From Spinacia oleracea (lineage: Eukaryota > Streptophyta > Magnoliopsida > Caryophyllales > Amaranthaceae), in contig NC_079488.1 of assembly GCF_020520425.1 (NCBI RefSeq), forward strand, positions 86,719,285 through 86,783,284: DNA of 64,000 nucleotides, written 5' to 3'. Both the position numbers and the translations under genes were made by a program. Shown here in pieces: positions 13,804 through 26,720 of this stretch; position 1 is the stretch's first letter, and every line of letters begins with the position of its first letter. A model generated the notes under the pieces. The model was not told where the DNA came from and did no database searches. It saw only the letters and a list, made by a program, of their open reading frames with translations.

Positions 13804-15841
13804 TTTGATGACAATTTAAGGAAAGATGTAATTCTGCATGTATTTATTTTTGTTACTGTTTTTTCCAGAGTCCCATCCGAATTTAGTGTAGGATACAATC
13901 ATACTTTTTCAGTTTCCCTTTTCTTTTAGGATTATAGAATTAGTTCTAGACTTTTTTTTCCAGTCGTTAGTAACTTTCTTGTTGATAGAATTTTTGTTCT
14001 CTTGAAATGCATTGACACGATTACTCAGGATGAGCTCCATCAAAAATCATTATTCATAGGGTCCCGCTGCTATCTAGTGCTCATCGAACAATCGTACTCC
14101 CTTGCCCTCAAAATTCCTTTTCCCCATTATATTATATACTTCCTCCGATTTATATGAACGTCATGCTTATGTCTTTATAATGTTCTTTAAGGATTGTGTT
14201 TATGCTGACCTGATTTTATAAACTAATCGGTATGCATGAAAGCCTTTGCTAGTTTGATAGACCGTCTCCGATGAAATCTTGAGCTCATAGTACGAGATTG
14301 TCATAATAAATGAATTTTAAGGATTACTTGAGTATTCTACTTGTTTAATAAATATTTTATAAAAGTGAGTCTTTATTTTCACTAAATATATATTTTTGGA
14401 ATTATAATTTTGTATATAACGCATGTTTCTATTTTGGTAGAAAAAGAATTTTCAAACTGGATCTCACAAAGTAAATGGGAGTTTAGTCCATTGCCAACGG
14501 GTTTGCCCCTTTTGATGCTCCTTACTCCTTGATCCTACGTGTTAAGATAGAGTCAAGATACAAAAGAAGTTGGCGGATGTAGTTGACATTAATGAGAATT
14601 AAGGTTCAATATACAATTTTATATTTCGAAATGGTAATATGCAAGATTTTGCATTTGTATAAATTTTAGATGGTACAAAAAAAAAAATCAAGTAATCATG
14701 TTAAAAAGCAATCATAAATAGAAAAAGTTGTTTCACGGCGCTTCTTCAGATCGAGCGCGGTCCAAATGACATCTAACCGTAATAAAACCATTTTGGTGGT
14801 TTGTGATTTTGACCAAGTCGTCGGTTTGTGTTTTAGGTGCGATTTATTATGAAAGCAAACCGCAATTGAATTTGGTTTATAGTTTACACCGCAAACTACA
14901 TTAAACCTTTAAAAAACTTGTATCATTTTGGTTTATTTTCAAGAAATTAAAAGGATAAAACATTAATGTAGGGTTACTATTTACTCAAAACATCTAAAAT
15001 AAATCATAATTGTCCTTGATTAATTTTTTTGTAAAAATAAGCTAAAGTTTTTTTTTTTAAAATGTGGTTAAAAATGCAAACCATGCCATGATATACCACA
15101 TTTTGCGATGCGTGCGACCTAGGCAGGGTGCTCCCGAAAAACTATGCTTAAACAACTTGAGAGGTGCAATTTGGTTTTCTTTTGAGGTGTGATATGGATA
15201 CAAAAATTTCAAAACCGCTTGTATGTGGTTTGGTTTGGATTGGGTGCTAAATAGTAATACCAACCCGGACCGCAAAACCGTATTCGTTACCCATGCTTGA
15301 AACTACTTGCATTGGTTATTCATCTCCATCAATAGTCAACCCACAGTCAACTCCTAATGACAGATGAAATTCAAATTAGAAAATAATCATATTTACATAT
15401 TGATTCTTAATTAGGTAATGAGTTTGCATCTTCAACCACCATTTGGTGAAGCCACCAACTAAAGATAAGAAACTCCAATGTTTAAACTTGCTGGTTGTGT
15501 TTTCTTTATCTTAAAGTAATTACTTGTAGAAGCAACAACACAAAACACATGAAACACCTAAACAATCTAATAATACAAATACCGAATAATTAAAACAAAC
15601 GCATCATATTCATGTTATTTTGTCATTAGAGTTAGCTACTGCCCATCATTATTCAATATTCATATGGTCTCTACTGTACTATACTAGTGCTTTAGACAAA
15701 CATCTATCCCAGTCCCGCAAACACGAAATATCAGTCTATTGTCACCTACATGTCATTTCAACTCTTCTACATCACCCTTATTAACATAATAAGTCTTTCT
15801 CATAATTTATCTGTAATTACTTAAGTTTTTAGTTGTGATAA
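13804..15841. other. Intergenic region between helicase and GT43 genes
   Basis: It contains the helicase 3' UTR (AT-rich, roughly 13804-14000) and the upstream region of the next gene. At 14745-15290 several runs pair loosely as inverted copies (GCAAACCGCAA, ACCGCAAACTAC, GGACCGCAAAACCG), which hints at an old TIR element without clear ends. No gene seen. Confidence 0.5.
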
Positions 15842-16973
15842 ATGGGAGTGACAGAGCGATCAAAGAAACGGGTTCATCTATGGAAGAAAGCCGTTTTACA
15901 TTTCTTGCTATGTTTTGTCATGGGGTTCTTCACAGGGTTTGCTCCTACTGGTAAACCTACATTTACTAGGGTTGATTCTTCAGCAGAAAAACAGTACAAC
16001 AATTCCATGGTGGAGCTAGCACCAAGGCCTATGCTGGGTGTTACAGGCAACAACAGAAGCCTATCAGAAACTCCAGAGAGTGCAGTTGAGGAAACTGAAA
16101 GTGAAATTGAAATTGAGGAAAGGAAACAAATAATTGTAATAAGTCCTACAAATGATAAGGATCCTCTGAGAGGAGTTTTACTAAGAAGGATGGCAGATAC
16201 TCTGAAACTGGTGCCTCCACCATTGCTGTGGATTGTTGTGGAGTCAAAAATGGAGTCTTCTGATGTATCAGATATACTAAGGAGTACAGGGGTTATGTAT
16301 AGACACTTGGTGTTTATGGAGAATTTTACAGATCATACAACTGAGATGGATCATCAGAGAAATCTTGCTCTTAAGCATATTGAACATCATCGTTTAAGTG
16401 GAATTGTACATTTTGCTGCACTCTCAAATGTTTATCATCTCAGCTTCTTCGACCACATTCGATCTACAGAGTATGCATTCTCTTATTTCTAATGCTACGT
16501 AATGCTTCCATTATTTATATCTCAATGTAAAATTTAATGGAGGTGTTTGTTTAAACAGGACATTTGGGACATGGCCACTTGCTAAACTATCAACAAAAAG
16601 AAAGAAAATGATAATTGAAGGGCCAGTTTGCCAATCTTCCCAAGTCATTGGATGGCATCTGAACAAGTTGAAGATGGATACAGATGAATTACCAATTCAT
16701 ATTTCTGGTTTTGGATTCAATAGCTCTATCCTATGGGATCCTGAACGATGGGGTTATCTCCCTTTTGCAGATGCCACCAAACAGGTTCATTCTTTTAACT
16801 AATACTCTTCCATCATTAAACTAATTACAAGACTGAACTTGACTGTTTTTGTTTTGCAGAATTCACTCAAATTTGTGAAACAAGCATTTTTTGAAGATGA
16901 GAGCAAAATAAGGGGAGTTGCCTCAGAAGATTGCTCCAAAGTTAACATCTGGCAACTCCATCTTTCATCCTAA
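15842..16973 (+). CDS. IRX9: GT43 glycosyltransferase, IRX9-like (xylan backbone synthesis)
   Basis: Three exons: 15842-16470, 16559-16784, 16860-16973, with GT-AG junctions preserving frame. The product has 322 residues; Arabidopsis IRX9 has about 350. A basic cytoplasmic start (MGVTERSKKRVHLWKKAV) precedes a hydrophobic anchor at about residues 18-36 (LHFLLCFVMGFFTGFAP), typical of type II Golgi enzymes. GT43 blocks visible: IIVISPT, PPPLLWIVVE, RSTGVMYRHLVF, GIVHFAALSNVYHLSFFDHIR, FGTWPLAKLS, GPVCQSSQVIGWH and HISGFGFNSSILWDPERWGY. In the family, IRX9 works with IRX14 and IRX10 to extend the beta-1,4-xylan backbone of secondary walls. The usual DxD metal motif is replaced by AALSN, as in IRX9 proteins, which fits the view that IRX9 is structural rather than catalytic. 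The C-terminus EDCSKVNIWQLHLSS is intact. Confidence 0.92.
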
Positions 16974-17334
16974 ATTATGTCACTGAAGATTCTACATTCC
17001 ACATTCCACATTCTATGGAGGAGAAACGATAATGAACCACAAGAAACATGAGATTCGCTATTACTTCTTAAGCTTCCCCTCTCTATATTGCTCTTCTGAT
17101 ATAAACCTTGTATAATTGATTTCACCACATTTTTTGTAACCAGATCTTGGAAATATTCTTTTGGTTTAGCAATGTACTGTAATTCACAACCAAAGTCGTA
17201 ATGGAATTAGATGGAAATGAACCTTTTATTGAGGGTGTCTTTTCATGTTATTCCTTTAGCACAATCTTAATCTAAGCTGAAAACTGAGACATATATTCAC
17301 ATTTTCAACTTCCACTAGACAAAAGACAAACAAC

Positions 17335-17638
17335 CAGCCCCGGCCCCGAGCCTAGCCAGAGGTGCGACAACCTAGGGCCAGGGGGAAAAGGTAGCCCAAA
17401 ATTATTTTATGCTGGTTGGTTACAAGTACTTGTAAAAACAATACACACACAAATTCAATGCAGATTCTTTAGCCTGGTGGTTAGCAGCAAAATTTGTATT
17501 TCATATGTATGAGATTTAATTAGAGGTATAAATACTATTACTCTGTATACGAAATTATTAGTTTTTTACCTTGTATATTTTAAGGGGCCCTCGTCTTATG
17601 TTTTGTCTAGGGCCCATAAATTGTCAGGACCGAGCCTG
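17335..17638. mobile_element. Probable hAT-type MITE
   Basis: Ends CAGCCCCGGCCCCGA and, reversed from the right, CAGGCTCGGTCCTGA are similar. The flanks CAAACAAC (left) and CAAGCACC (right) match at 6 of 8 positions, as expected for a decayed 8-bp duplication. 304 bp, no coding content. Confidence 0.55.
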
Positions 17639-18056
17639 CAAGCACCAATTATCAAATAACAAAGGACTAGGAGCAAAGGGAAATGTTTTAAAGTAAAGCG
17701 ACAGAAAAATATTGCCAAAACAATAAAATAAATAAATTGCATGGGAGTCATGGGGCTGCTACTCAATCAAAGAAACAGGGAGAAAACAGATGAGTAAATA
17801 AAATAGGGGGTTGCATAATGTATATTGAATCAACAAATAAATAGGGAAAGAAGGAAAATAAATTGAAGAAGCTGCAGAAGTGCGGATTCGAATTCGGGAT
17901 GTACGTAAGGAATGCAGGTGCACTAATCAGCGAACCAACGAAACATTGTGCGCGAATTTTTCTATAACTGTTTTTTGTCTAAACTTTCTTTCATTTTTTT
18001 TAAGGAAATGGTCTGTCACGTGACGTCGTGACACACTATGCCAGAGGGTGGCTCTG
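17639..18056. other. Intergenic spacer
   Basis: AT-rich spacer with no recognisable gene. It ends at the 8-bp duplication TGGCTCTG (18049-18056) that starts the next nested element. Confidence 0.5.
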
Positions 18057-19202
18057 TAGGGATGTCAATGGGGCGGGGCGGATGCGGATATAGGTCCCTC
18101 CATCTCCATCCCCACCTAAAATTTTCATCCCCATCCCCGCCCCTTCACCCATGGCGGGTACAAAATTCATTTTCATCCCCGCCCCAACGGGTGTAAGCTA
18201 AAACCCATCCCCGCCCCACCACCCAACTGGGTATCCATCCCCGTCTTAGCCCCATTTCATACCCGCGCTAATACCCGCCTAATTTTTCTTATTTAGCAAA
18301 CATTTGCCATATATACGGAGTATTCAAAGTTAACTATAGAAAAAAAAAATATCTTATGACTAAAGTAACCTATATAATTGAAAAACATACTCGTCATAAA
18401 AAATTAAAAATCTCACCTAAATTTATATTATCACCTAAAGATACAAATAAATTCAAACTCACCCCATCACCCATGGCGTGAATGAAGCGGGGCGAGTGGG
18501 GATGGGGCAGGGCGAGTGGGGATGGGGAGGGCGAGTGGGGATGAGGCGGGGCGGGCGGGGATGGGGCGGGTTCAACATAAAATCCACACCCGCCCCATCA
18601 CCAATGGCGGGTACGATTTTTATACCCATCACCTGTAACACCCCGACAATTCTCTCTTTTCTAAAATAATCTTTTAATATACAACGTAGAGAATTATCAA
18701 GGCATTATCGCCCGTGTGAAAACGTAACGGCTTATTCAGAATTTTGCAGCGGAAAACATAAAACTAACTTTAGGTTTATAAATAATCGATTACAGATTTA
18801 GTCCCCAAAAATTATCCAACGAAAATAAGGAAATATAAATAGTACGACAAGTTTATAGTCCCAATTAACAAACCCAAGTTAACTTAGCAAATCAAAACTA
18901 AATACAAGCTCTCTATTCCCGATCCCAATGATGCAACATCTTCAAACCTGCAGATGGACAATGCTTATTGATCCTTAGAGACTGCTCACCAAAGATTGGG
19001 TCATCACAGGATCAATAAGGCATAGCCATGATCAACATGCACAAGCAAAAGCACGTAATCAGCAAAGCTGAGTACTACATACTAAAACAATAATAATCCT
19101 AACATGATACTATTGAACGAACACACCTAACATGGTACTAATAAAACACGAGTAAGGGTAGACAGAACATGTTAATTTGACGACAACACTTTACTAGGCT
19201 AG

Positions 19203-20660
19203 TGACAGGCTAAATCGCACTCCTATCAAAGATAAACCTAACGTTCACCAACTAAAAATATAGTAAGGGAAGCAGGGATCGTATCCACAGGGAAACAATG
19301 TTCTTTCTACTATTAATTAACTAATCTAGACTACTGGTAACAAAGAGTTGGATTGGTTTGTATATTAAACTAAAGCAAATAATCAAATCGGAAAATAACA
19401 ATATTAAAGGAATCTAGGGCAACGGTTCACCATAAATGCAGAGCGGGATTGGACAACGGACAATAACAATCAATGAACAATCATAATTAGGAAAACATGC
19501 ATCTCTCGAATCTTATGAATTCCTTAGGATAGAACAACTAGCGGGCTCTCGCTACGTACTAGAAATAATTCCTATCTAATAGCCACAGACCAAAAAACAT
19601 CATATTTATACCTCTCGGCGCATAATCTAAGGTTAATCAAACTCAAATCAAAATAGTCCGGCCGAACAGAATTGACGAGCAATAATAATAAGCTATAGAA
19701 ATTATAATCAATCAATCAATTAATCAAGTCCACATATAATCCCAATCATGCATTCATGGATCCCCTAAACCCTAGAAATTAAACTACTCACTCATGATAA
19801 TAAATAACAAAGCAATTAACATAATAGAAAACATGATCAAGCAATAAGATAAATTAAAGCAAGAAACAATACCGACTTGAAGAACAATGGAATAATAAAG
19901 CTTGAATCTTTGATTAAAATTAAAACTAAGTGTTTGGAGAAAATAGAGAGAACTAAAATAGACTAAGTAATTAGAAAACTAGAATAAAAGGTGTCACTAA
20001 AAATATAAGGGGCTAGTATTTATAGTTTGCCCAAAATAGAGCCCAAAACCGGAAATAAAATCTCGCGAAATACGCTGGAGGTTGGCGTGGCCCGATCGGG
20101 CGACGCTTCGCCCGATCGGGCGATATGCTCGATAGTCGGCCCGATCGGGCGAAATTCCGTCCGATCGGGCGGTTGCAAAATGCCCAGAACAGCGCCCAGA
20201 ATGACCGCCCGATCGGGCGCGTGTTGAAACTGCACGATCCTCTATCTTCAAAACGTCATATCTCCTTCGTTATTCGTCGGAATTAGGCGAGTGACCACTT
20301 GTTGGAAAGATATTGAAGTCTATAATCCAACCCAATTGGAATTACATCATTTGGAGTTGTAGAACTTGAGTTATGCTTAAAATAGTGGACTATAGTCATT
20401 TTTGTACTTCCTTCGTTATTCGCTTTGCTTCAAAACTCTTCAAACTTAATGTTTGTGCTCTCGAAAGTACATAATCTCTTTTATTGATTCAAATGAGTAG
20501 GAAATGCACAAAAATATACTAATTCCTACAATGATGAACCTGAAACTACAAACACACTACAAGGAGCACATTTGTACTAAAAATCGCTCCGAAGAGCTCA
20601 TTTGGGATCAAAAAGTACTAAGGGACGGGGGTAAAAACTCTACATAAAACACACATATCA
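19203..20660 (-). mobile_element. Solo LTR (Athila-like primer-site family) inserted in the 3' LTR
   Basis: Begins TGACAGGC and ends CATATCA on the plus strand, that is TGATATG...GCCTGTCA in its own sense. It is flanked by GCTAG duplicated at 19198-19202 and 20661-20665; the intact LTR at 27295-27310 shows the empty site with a single GCTAG. It is the same family as the LTRs at 47747 and 53562. A TATA box (minus strand CTATAAATACTAG) lies at about 20013-20026. It arose by insertion followed by LTR-LTR recombination. Confidence 0.93.
20091..20220. promoter_or_regulatory. Five-copy palindrome cluster upstream of the solo LTR TATA box
   Basis: CCGATCGGGC recurs at 20092, 20112, 20141, 20161 and about 20209, extended in the best copy to CGCCCGATCGGGCG. 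All copies carry the ATCG core. In the LTR's own orientation the cluster lies roughly 65-205 bp upstream of the TATA box, that is in U3. Function unknown; a protein-binding or methylation target is inference. Confidence 0.75.
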
Positions 20661-23064
20661 GCTAGGCTACACTGGACTAGACTTTTACAACAATAACATT
20701 ATTTTAATTGAAATAGTCAATGGACCGAGTTGCTACTAAAAACTTCTTCTTCTTCACTAAGGAAGACGAGGTACGGGCGCGACTCCGTAAACCCCAATGA
20801 CCTGCGATATCGAGGGACTTTTAAATAAAAATAGAACCGGTGATCAATCCGGCCCCAGAAAAAGTCATAGGCTACCCATGACCCCAACTCCTGATTGTCC
20901 GTCACTTTAGACGTGCACAGTCTAAAGCTATTGCTACTCATTTTCACTTTACATGACTTAACTTTTAATACTTGGTTATGACTCATCAAACATAAATATT
21001 ATATTCAACAAGTAAACACAACTTCTTTTATCTTTGAATTAAACAAGTGATCACAACGTTCAACCAAGAGCCAATTCCAACCATTTTAATCCTTCCTTTA
21101 TCCATATTTAAAAACCTTTATTAGGTATAAGGTTCAACTACCAAACAAGGTCCTCGGCCCTTATAAAGTAGTGAAAATCTAAAGAGGAACAACGATCAAT
21201 AAAGATCTAAACCAATATTAAATAATATAAAGTTCCACAAAACCAACATGCTTGCATCAATATTCCATGCTAACATGATTCAATTCTTATAAATAAAGTT
21301 CTATGCTCAACGCATTAATTCAACGACATTGAACATGAAATTCCAACATAAACAAGTTCATAAATATATTCATCATATTCTCAATACAACACACATCCAA
21401 GCACACGGTATGTACGTACCTTGTGTAAACAAACTGATAGGCCACTTTAACGAATTCAAAAGTCGCCCACAAAGAATTCTCCGCCTAAAATAATCAAGAA
21501 ACGTACCCAAATCAATTCCTAATAATTTACAGCAACACTAACGTACTCTAAACACATCCTAAACATATTTAGAACATTCCCCAATATCGAAACTTAATTA
21601 ATTAACTTCCTAGAATAGTGATTAATTCCCTAACGATCCCTAATTATCATAAACTCCAACAAACGTTCCTTTTTAAAATTTCCAGCAATATAAAATAATT
21701 TCAAACGTCCAAAAAAACATAATCCACGTTCTTAAAATCTTAAAAATAATAGCTTTAATAATATATAGTCATTCTATTATGATTTAAATCATTAAAACCT
21801 TAAAAATTCACACTTTAATAATTAAAAACTCTTATTTCAATTCAATTATGTAATCTGAAAATTAAATTATTAATTAAGCATAATATATAATCTGAAAATC
21901 TAACTTAATCATAAAACTTATAATTTATATTCAAGAAACATGAATTAAATTAGTAAACATAATTAAAGCCCTAACTTAAACATGATTAGCAAATCTGAAA
22001 ATAAATTAGTTTATAATATAATTTGAATTCTAAACATAAATTATTTGAATTCTAAACATAAATTATCAAAACTAATAATTTAAACTATGAAAACCTTAAT
22101 TAAATTATTAAAACATAATATTTCATTAATTAAATAAGAGGTTAAAGCATTAACCAAAAAGAGAAGGAGGAGGTGCTGGCCGGCGATAGTGCAGGCGCGG
22201 CAGCGAGGCTGGGCAAGGTGGTTGCATACGGTGGCGGCACGCGATGGTGGTGGCTGCGCGGATGGGCAGAAGTCAGCCACGAAAAGGAGAAGGACAAGCA
22301 ATGAAAAAGAACGAAAATAGAAAGAAAAGGGCGGAAGGAGAGAGGACTACCGTGCGCGGTGGTCGGGGTTGAGCTGACGGCGAGGAAGACTCACGGCGGT
22401 GAGGCTCGTGACTGCTGCTGTTGCGTGCGAACCGACACAACAAAAGGAAGAAGAATGCAAGAAATTAGGAGGCGAGGAACGATGGAGAAGGAGGTCGAAG
22501 GAGCAGAAGGTGAGGAGCCTTACCGGCGGCGACGGACTGGTGGTCCGGCGACTGAGCAGGACGCAGTGGCGTGAAGGAAGGAGAGAGAAAAACGGCTGAG
22601 TGTTGCCTGCTGTACGTGAAACAGAGAGAAAGCAAAAGGGTTTTGGTGTTTTACGTGAAAATGGTTTGGGTGGGGTTTTGGCTTTGGATTTTAATGTTGG
22701 GCTTTTCCAAGTGGGCTAGAATTAGGATTTAGCTTTTATGATTCGAATCCAAAACTGAATAGGATCATTTTCTAAATTCAATCAATTTTCGTAATTCAAA
22801 TTCTTTTCAACTTAAAATTCTAAAATTATTCTTGATTGCACAAATCGTTAAAATATTTAGAATATATTTAAATAAAATTAAATATACATTAAATATATAA
22901 ATATAATAAAGTTCAAAAATCGTTAAATATTTAGAACGTACTTAAAATAAAATAAATATACGTTAATTATATATTTATTACTTAAAATTCATAAATTCTA
23001 TTTAAATATAAATAATATACGTTAAAATATATTAATAAAATTTATAAATTTACGGGGGATTACA

Positions 23065-23080
23065 ATCTACCCCTCTTAAA
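23065..23080 (-). other. Polypurine tract of the gag-only element
   Basis: On the minus strand TTTAAGAGGGGTAGAT directly abuts the 3' LTR start TGTAATCC. This is the expected plus-strand priming site. Confidence 0.8.
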
Positions 23081-23497
23081 GGAAGTTTCGTCCCGAAACT
23101 TGACACGAAATTTCCCACATTTTCCCCAAAAGCTTTTAACTTATTCTTACTAGAGAAGTACTTGTGCCACCTATGTGCACTCTTTTGCCAACTCAAAGCT
23201 GTTTGTGTTACTCATGAACACCTTTTCTTATGCGGAGAGTCTATTTGTTTTGCCTAAACTTGTAAAATTTGCTAAAATACGCATAAAATGCATAAAAATA
23301 CCATAAAAATAGGTAAAAAGCGCGAATTTCTATCGCATTCTACCCCCCTTAAAGAAAACGAGTTACGCCCTCGTAACTCACATCAGGGAATAGCTAACCA
23401 AAATTCTCTTTCGACGAATTCTATTCTCAAAATTCCTATTTCATTAAAACTACTAACTTTAGACTTTTCACAACAGATGACGAAACAAAAGAACAAG

Positions 23498-24649
23498 TCA
23501 CCCACGAACTAAATAATGCTTAACTTGTGCGGAGTAAATAGAAAAAGTACCAGAATCCATATCGGCAGATCGTTCATCCTCATTCTGATTCATCATGTAC
23601 AACTTTCCTGGAGCCTTATTCGGGTTGTTGTTATCGTTTGCAGGCTTATTATAGTTCTCTTGATTGTTTTGTGCCCCTCCAGGCTTTGAATTTTGACCTC
23701 CAGACTGGTTAAACCTCACTTGGTTTCCACCTCCATTATTATTTTGTTCCTTTCTGTGCTTAGTGAAGCACTCATACTCCCTATGCCCCCTTCTCTGACA
23801 ATAGTTACAGGTCACTAATTCTCCCTTGCAGTTCTTACCAGGGTGATTGTTACTGCACATTTTGCAATGATGCACTCTCTTAGATTGGTTCGAGTTGTTG
23901 TGGTTCCCCTGATTGTTTCCTCCTTGGAAATTTCCATTTCCATTCCCATTTCCGTTTCTATTCCTTTTAAAGTTTTCTTGGTTACCCCAAGTATTAAAAT
24001 CTTTTCTCTTTTCCCCAATTACCACAGTTTTCTTGTCCCTTCTAGACTGCAGACCATAAATATGAGCAGCTCTCCCGTACACTATGTCTAAGGATGTAAA
24101 GGTTTCTCCACCTAATCCCAATTGAATTTCATCAGTCAGCCCTTGCTCAAACCTTTGAGCCTTTAGCTCCTCAGTAGCTACCACCTCAGGTGCAAACCTC
24201 GATAAAGCTATAAACTTGCTATAGTATTCAACAATAGTCATATTCCCCATCCTAAGGTTGATAAACTCCTGCGCTTTCTGCTTTCTCATAAAAGGAGGAT
24301 AAAACTTCCCCCTCAAGGCAACTATGAATGAATCCCAATTGAATCCCTCAACAGCACTTAGTCTATTTCCATTTTCTTTCCACCACAAATCGGCTTCATC
24401 TTTTAGATATAGGACAGCTTGACTTACTCTCATACTCCCAGGGCAACTCACAGCCTCAAATAGTTTCTCAAATTCCCTAATCCAGTTTTCCAGGAAGGTA
24501 GGGTCTGCTTGTCCCTTGAAATACGGTGGCTTAACCTTAGAAAGTCTTTCAAACATTTCCCCTGCAGAATCGGGGCACTCAGTTCTCTCCTGGGTTAGCT
24601 TTTCCGCTAAGAGGCGAATCGCAGTAGCTAGATCATTGTTGTTGGCCAT
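23498..24649 (-). CDS. Gag polyprotein of the gag-only LTR retrotransposon
   Basis: 383 residues from ATG at 24649. The Ty3/gypsy capsid region spans about residues 35-205, with FERLSKVKPPYFKGQADP, DEADLWWKE, F..ALRGKFYPP and QEFINLRMGNMTIVEYYSKF. A basic, Asn/Gly-rich linker follows (215-258). Two zinc knuckles lie at 262-274 (C-x2-C-x3-H-x4-C) and 281-294 (C-x2-C-x4-H-x4-C). The protein ends soon after GTFSIYSAQVK, the stretch that in full gypsy polyproteins leads into the protease active site, so the ORF looks like gag cut off exactly at the protease border. It is intact without stops, consistent with ongoing or recent activity. It forms the particle shell and packages RNA; enzymes would have to come from a relative. 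Confidence 0.93.
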   Translation of the reverse strand: MANNNDLATAIRLLAEKLTQERTECPDSAGEMFERLSKVKPPYFKGQADPTFLENWIREFEKLFEAVSCPGSMRVSQAVLYLKDEADLWWKENGNRLSAVEGFNWDSFIVALRGKFYPPFMRKQKAQEFINLRMGNMTIVEYYSKFIALSRFAPEVVATEELKAQRFEQGLTDEIQLGLGGETFTSLDIVYGRAAHIYGLQSRRDKKTVVIGEKRKDFNTWGNQENFKRNRNGNGNGNGNFQGGNNQGNHNNSNQSKRVHHCKMCSNNHPGKNCKGELVTCNYCQRRGHREYECFTKHRKEQNNNGGGNQVRFNQSGGQNSKPGGAQNNQENYNKPANDNNNPNKAPGKLYMMNQNEDERSADMDSGTFSIYSAQVKHYLVRG

Positions 24650-25316
24650 TCTAGAACGCGACCTGCAATTAGTATACTCTACTTTAGGTTTGAAACATCA
24701 CCTATACGTTATCCCATACAATTTAATACTTGAATTGACCATAAAGATCGCCTCAACCAACAATGTTCACATTAATACACATCATTTATGAAGGCACGAC
24801 AATCGTTTACAAAGGTGCAACAATCGTCTACAAGATGCAATCATCATTGAAAAGTAATCATACTCAATAATTCACGAAAGACATTCCCACACTGCACATA
24901 AGGCATAACATTTTGAATCATATTGGTCATGAGGGTCTAGAATGGCTCTCACTTCCTTTATGTACTCAAATTATTTAATATTATTGTGGCAATTAAATTG
25001 ATCCACAATTCACATTGAGTATGCAAACAATTAATCCACGACGTACTACCTAGAGGTTGGAGTATTATGGAATCCTCAAAATAGAATAAAGAACACTTCC
25101 TTGAAAACTTTAACTTTTATTGCAAACTCCATAGAGGTTTATTACATCCTTGAAAATAATAAAGAACATTTCAAACTTCAATAAACTTAAACCTTAAACA
25201 GTTGTAGCTTTGCTACTTATTCTTTAAAACATAAAAGAGCTAATTAACTATTTATGACTTCAAAATATTTGTGGCCTCTTGCCTATGTATTGCTCCTGAA
25301 ACTTGCGGAGTGAAAT

Positions 25317-25961
25317 TTAGATCTCAAGATCATCGAACTCTTCTTCAGGGTCTTCATCGGGGTCTTCCTCAGGGTTTGCATCTTCACCCATGTCTTCATC
25401 TTGATTAGGCTCACTTGCCATCTCCTGTTCAATTTCGAGCTCTGCATCCGAATCACTAGAGATCTCAATGGTTGGTTCATGAGCCGCTGGGTTAGGATTC
25501 TCTTCCTCAACACCTACATTCTCATTCTCCACAGCTACATCATTTTCCTCTAGGTCATTATTTACACTTATTCCCATAGGTTCTTCTGTAACTGAATCTC
25601 CAACATGACTCCCTACGATTTTACTGTCTCTAAACCCACTTTCTGCCGCTTCAATGATGGTGGTCAGAATTTCTGAATCATATTTCCATCTACCATCCCA
25701 AGTCCCATACTTAGCCAAGTTTGGAGTTCCATTATCAGAATGCATGTCTTTAAACTTTTCCTTGAGTTCTAGGTATGGAAATTTGTTAGGTAAGCAATTA
25801 ATGATAGTGGCTGCTATGATATCCTTTCTCATTAAGATAGGTTGCCCTTGAACTTTAGCATAATATTCACATCCAAACACAATTTTCTTCACGTAAATAT
25901 CTGGGGTTTCTATATCAAGTTTCTCGAAAGATCCTATGTTGGTATACTTGGAAAGAAACAT
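25317..25961 (-). CDS. Uncharacterised ORF between 5' LTR and gag, acidic tail
   Basis: 214 residues, intact, in the same sense as gag and 667 bp upstream of it, about 775 bp downstream of the 5' LTR. Residues 1-120 look globular (a short aromatic-rich segment with FGCEYYAKV and ATIINCLPNKFPYLELKEKF). From about residue 135 the protein is strongly acidic, with runs of Asp/Glu and a Ser-Asp-Ser-Asp patch. I do not recognise a family. Extra ORFs upstream of gag are known in some plant Ty3/gypsy lineages (for example Ogre ORF1), but I see no specific match. Its preservation without stops in an element lacking pol suggests it matters or that the insertion is very young. Confidence 0.6.
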   Translation of the reverse strand: MFLSKYTNIGSFEKLDIETPDIYVKKIVFGCEYYAKVQGQPILMRKDIIAATIINCLPNKFPYLELKEKFKDMHSDNGTPNLAKYGTWDGRWKYDSEILTTIIEAAESGFRDSKIVGSHVGDSVTEEPMGISVNNDLEENDVAVENENVGVEEENPNPAAHEPTIEISSDSDAELEIEQEMASEPNQDEDMGEDANPEEDPDEDPEEEFDDLEI

Positions 25962-26720
25962 TTTATTCCTGAAATAAACAATTCAAGGTCTCACTAACGA
26001 TTTTCCAGCCAAAACATAAACAAGGTTCAATGATCAATAAGTTTGGTGGAATCAAACAATTCTTTATGCACATGTAAATGTAACACTTAAACAATTAGCA
26101 CACGCACGTACATAACAATCAATTTCTAATGCTAGCGTTGACTAGCCACTAATGCACATATAATTCTATCTTATATGCCCTTCTTATACTACCCATCTCT
26201 CATAACTAAAGCATTAGAATCGTTTATATAACGAAATAAAAGAACGAAAATATAATAAAATTATAACATAGAATAATAACATAAATAAAAATATAAAATA
26301 AATAAAGTAAAATGAATTAAGGAAATGCGTAGCGAATAAATTCGAAAATAAAGTTAATAATTCGAAAAAGATTTTATATTTCCTAACTAACGAATTCTAA
26401 CTTTTGAAACAACTAAAAAAAAAAAATTTGAACTCCTTTTAAAAAAAATGTATTCATATTATTTTTATTTATTTGTTTGAATAATAAATAATAAGAAAAA
26501 TAAAATGTCGAAAGTATCACTTTAACTTTAAAAAACAATTTGATTTTGAACGTAAATAAGGAATATCGTATACTTTCAAACAAGATAAAAGGAAATCGGC
26601 CCCCCAAAAAAAGTACCAATTTTTGAACACTATAATACGTAGAATCTCGATTTTTTTAAGAAATTTATTTTAAATAACTAGATAGTTAGGCGCCTAAAAA
26701 TTTATTAAAGTAAAACCTTA

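Larger units (their letters stand above)
18634..23064 (-). repeat. 3' LTR of the gag-only retrotransposon, interrupted by a solo LTR
   Basis: TGTAACACCCC to GGGGGATTACA; matches 26736-29703 base for base apart from the inserted 1458-bp solo LTR and its duplicated GCTAG. The interior 22160-22600 is GC-rich compared with the AT-rich rest and yields short accidental frames on both strands. Confidence 0.93.

Noticed and set aside
18459..18669. Gly/Arg and Pro-rich open frames near 18.5 kb
   Set aside because: Product of GGGGCGGG repeats in the hAT element interior.
20091..20220. CRISPR-like array (repeated palindromes with spacers)
   Set aside because: Plant nuclear DNA, spacers of irregular length, and the repeats lie inside a solo LTR with a target duplication.
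22080..22600. Open frames in the GC-rich part of the gag-only LTR (and copies at 28719-29238)
   Set aside because: Short, overlapping on both strands, no homology; LTR sequence rather than genes.
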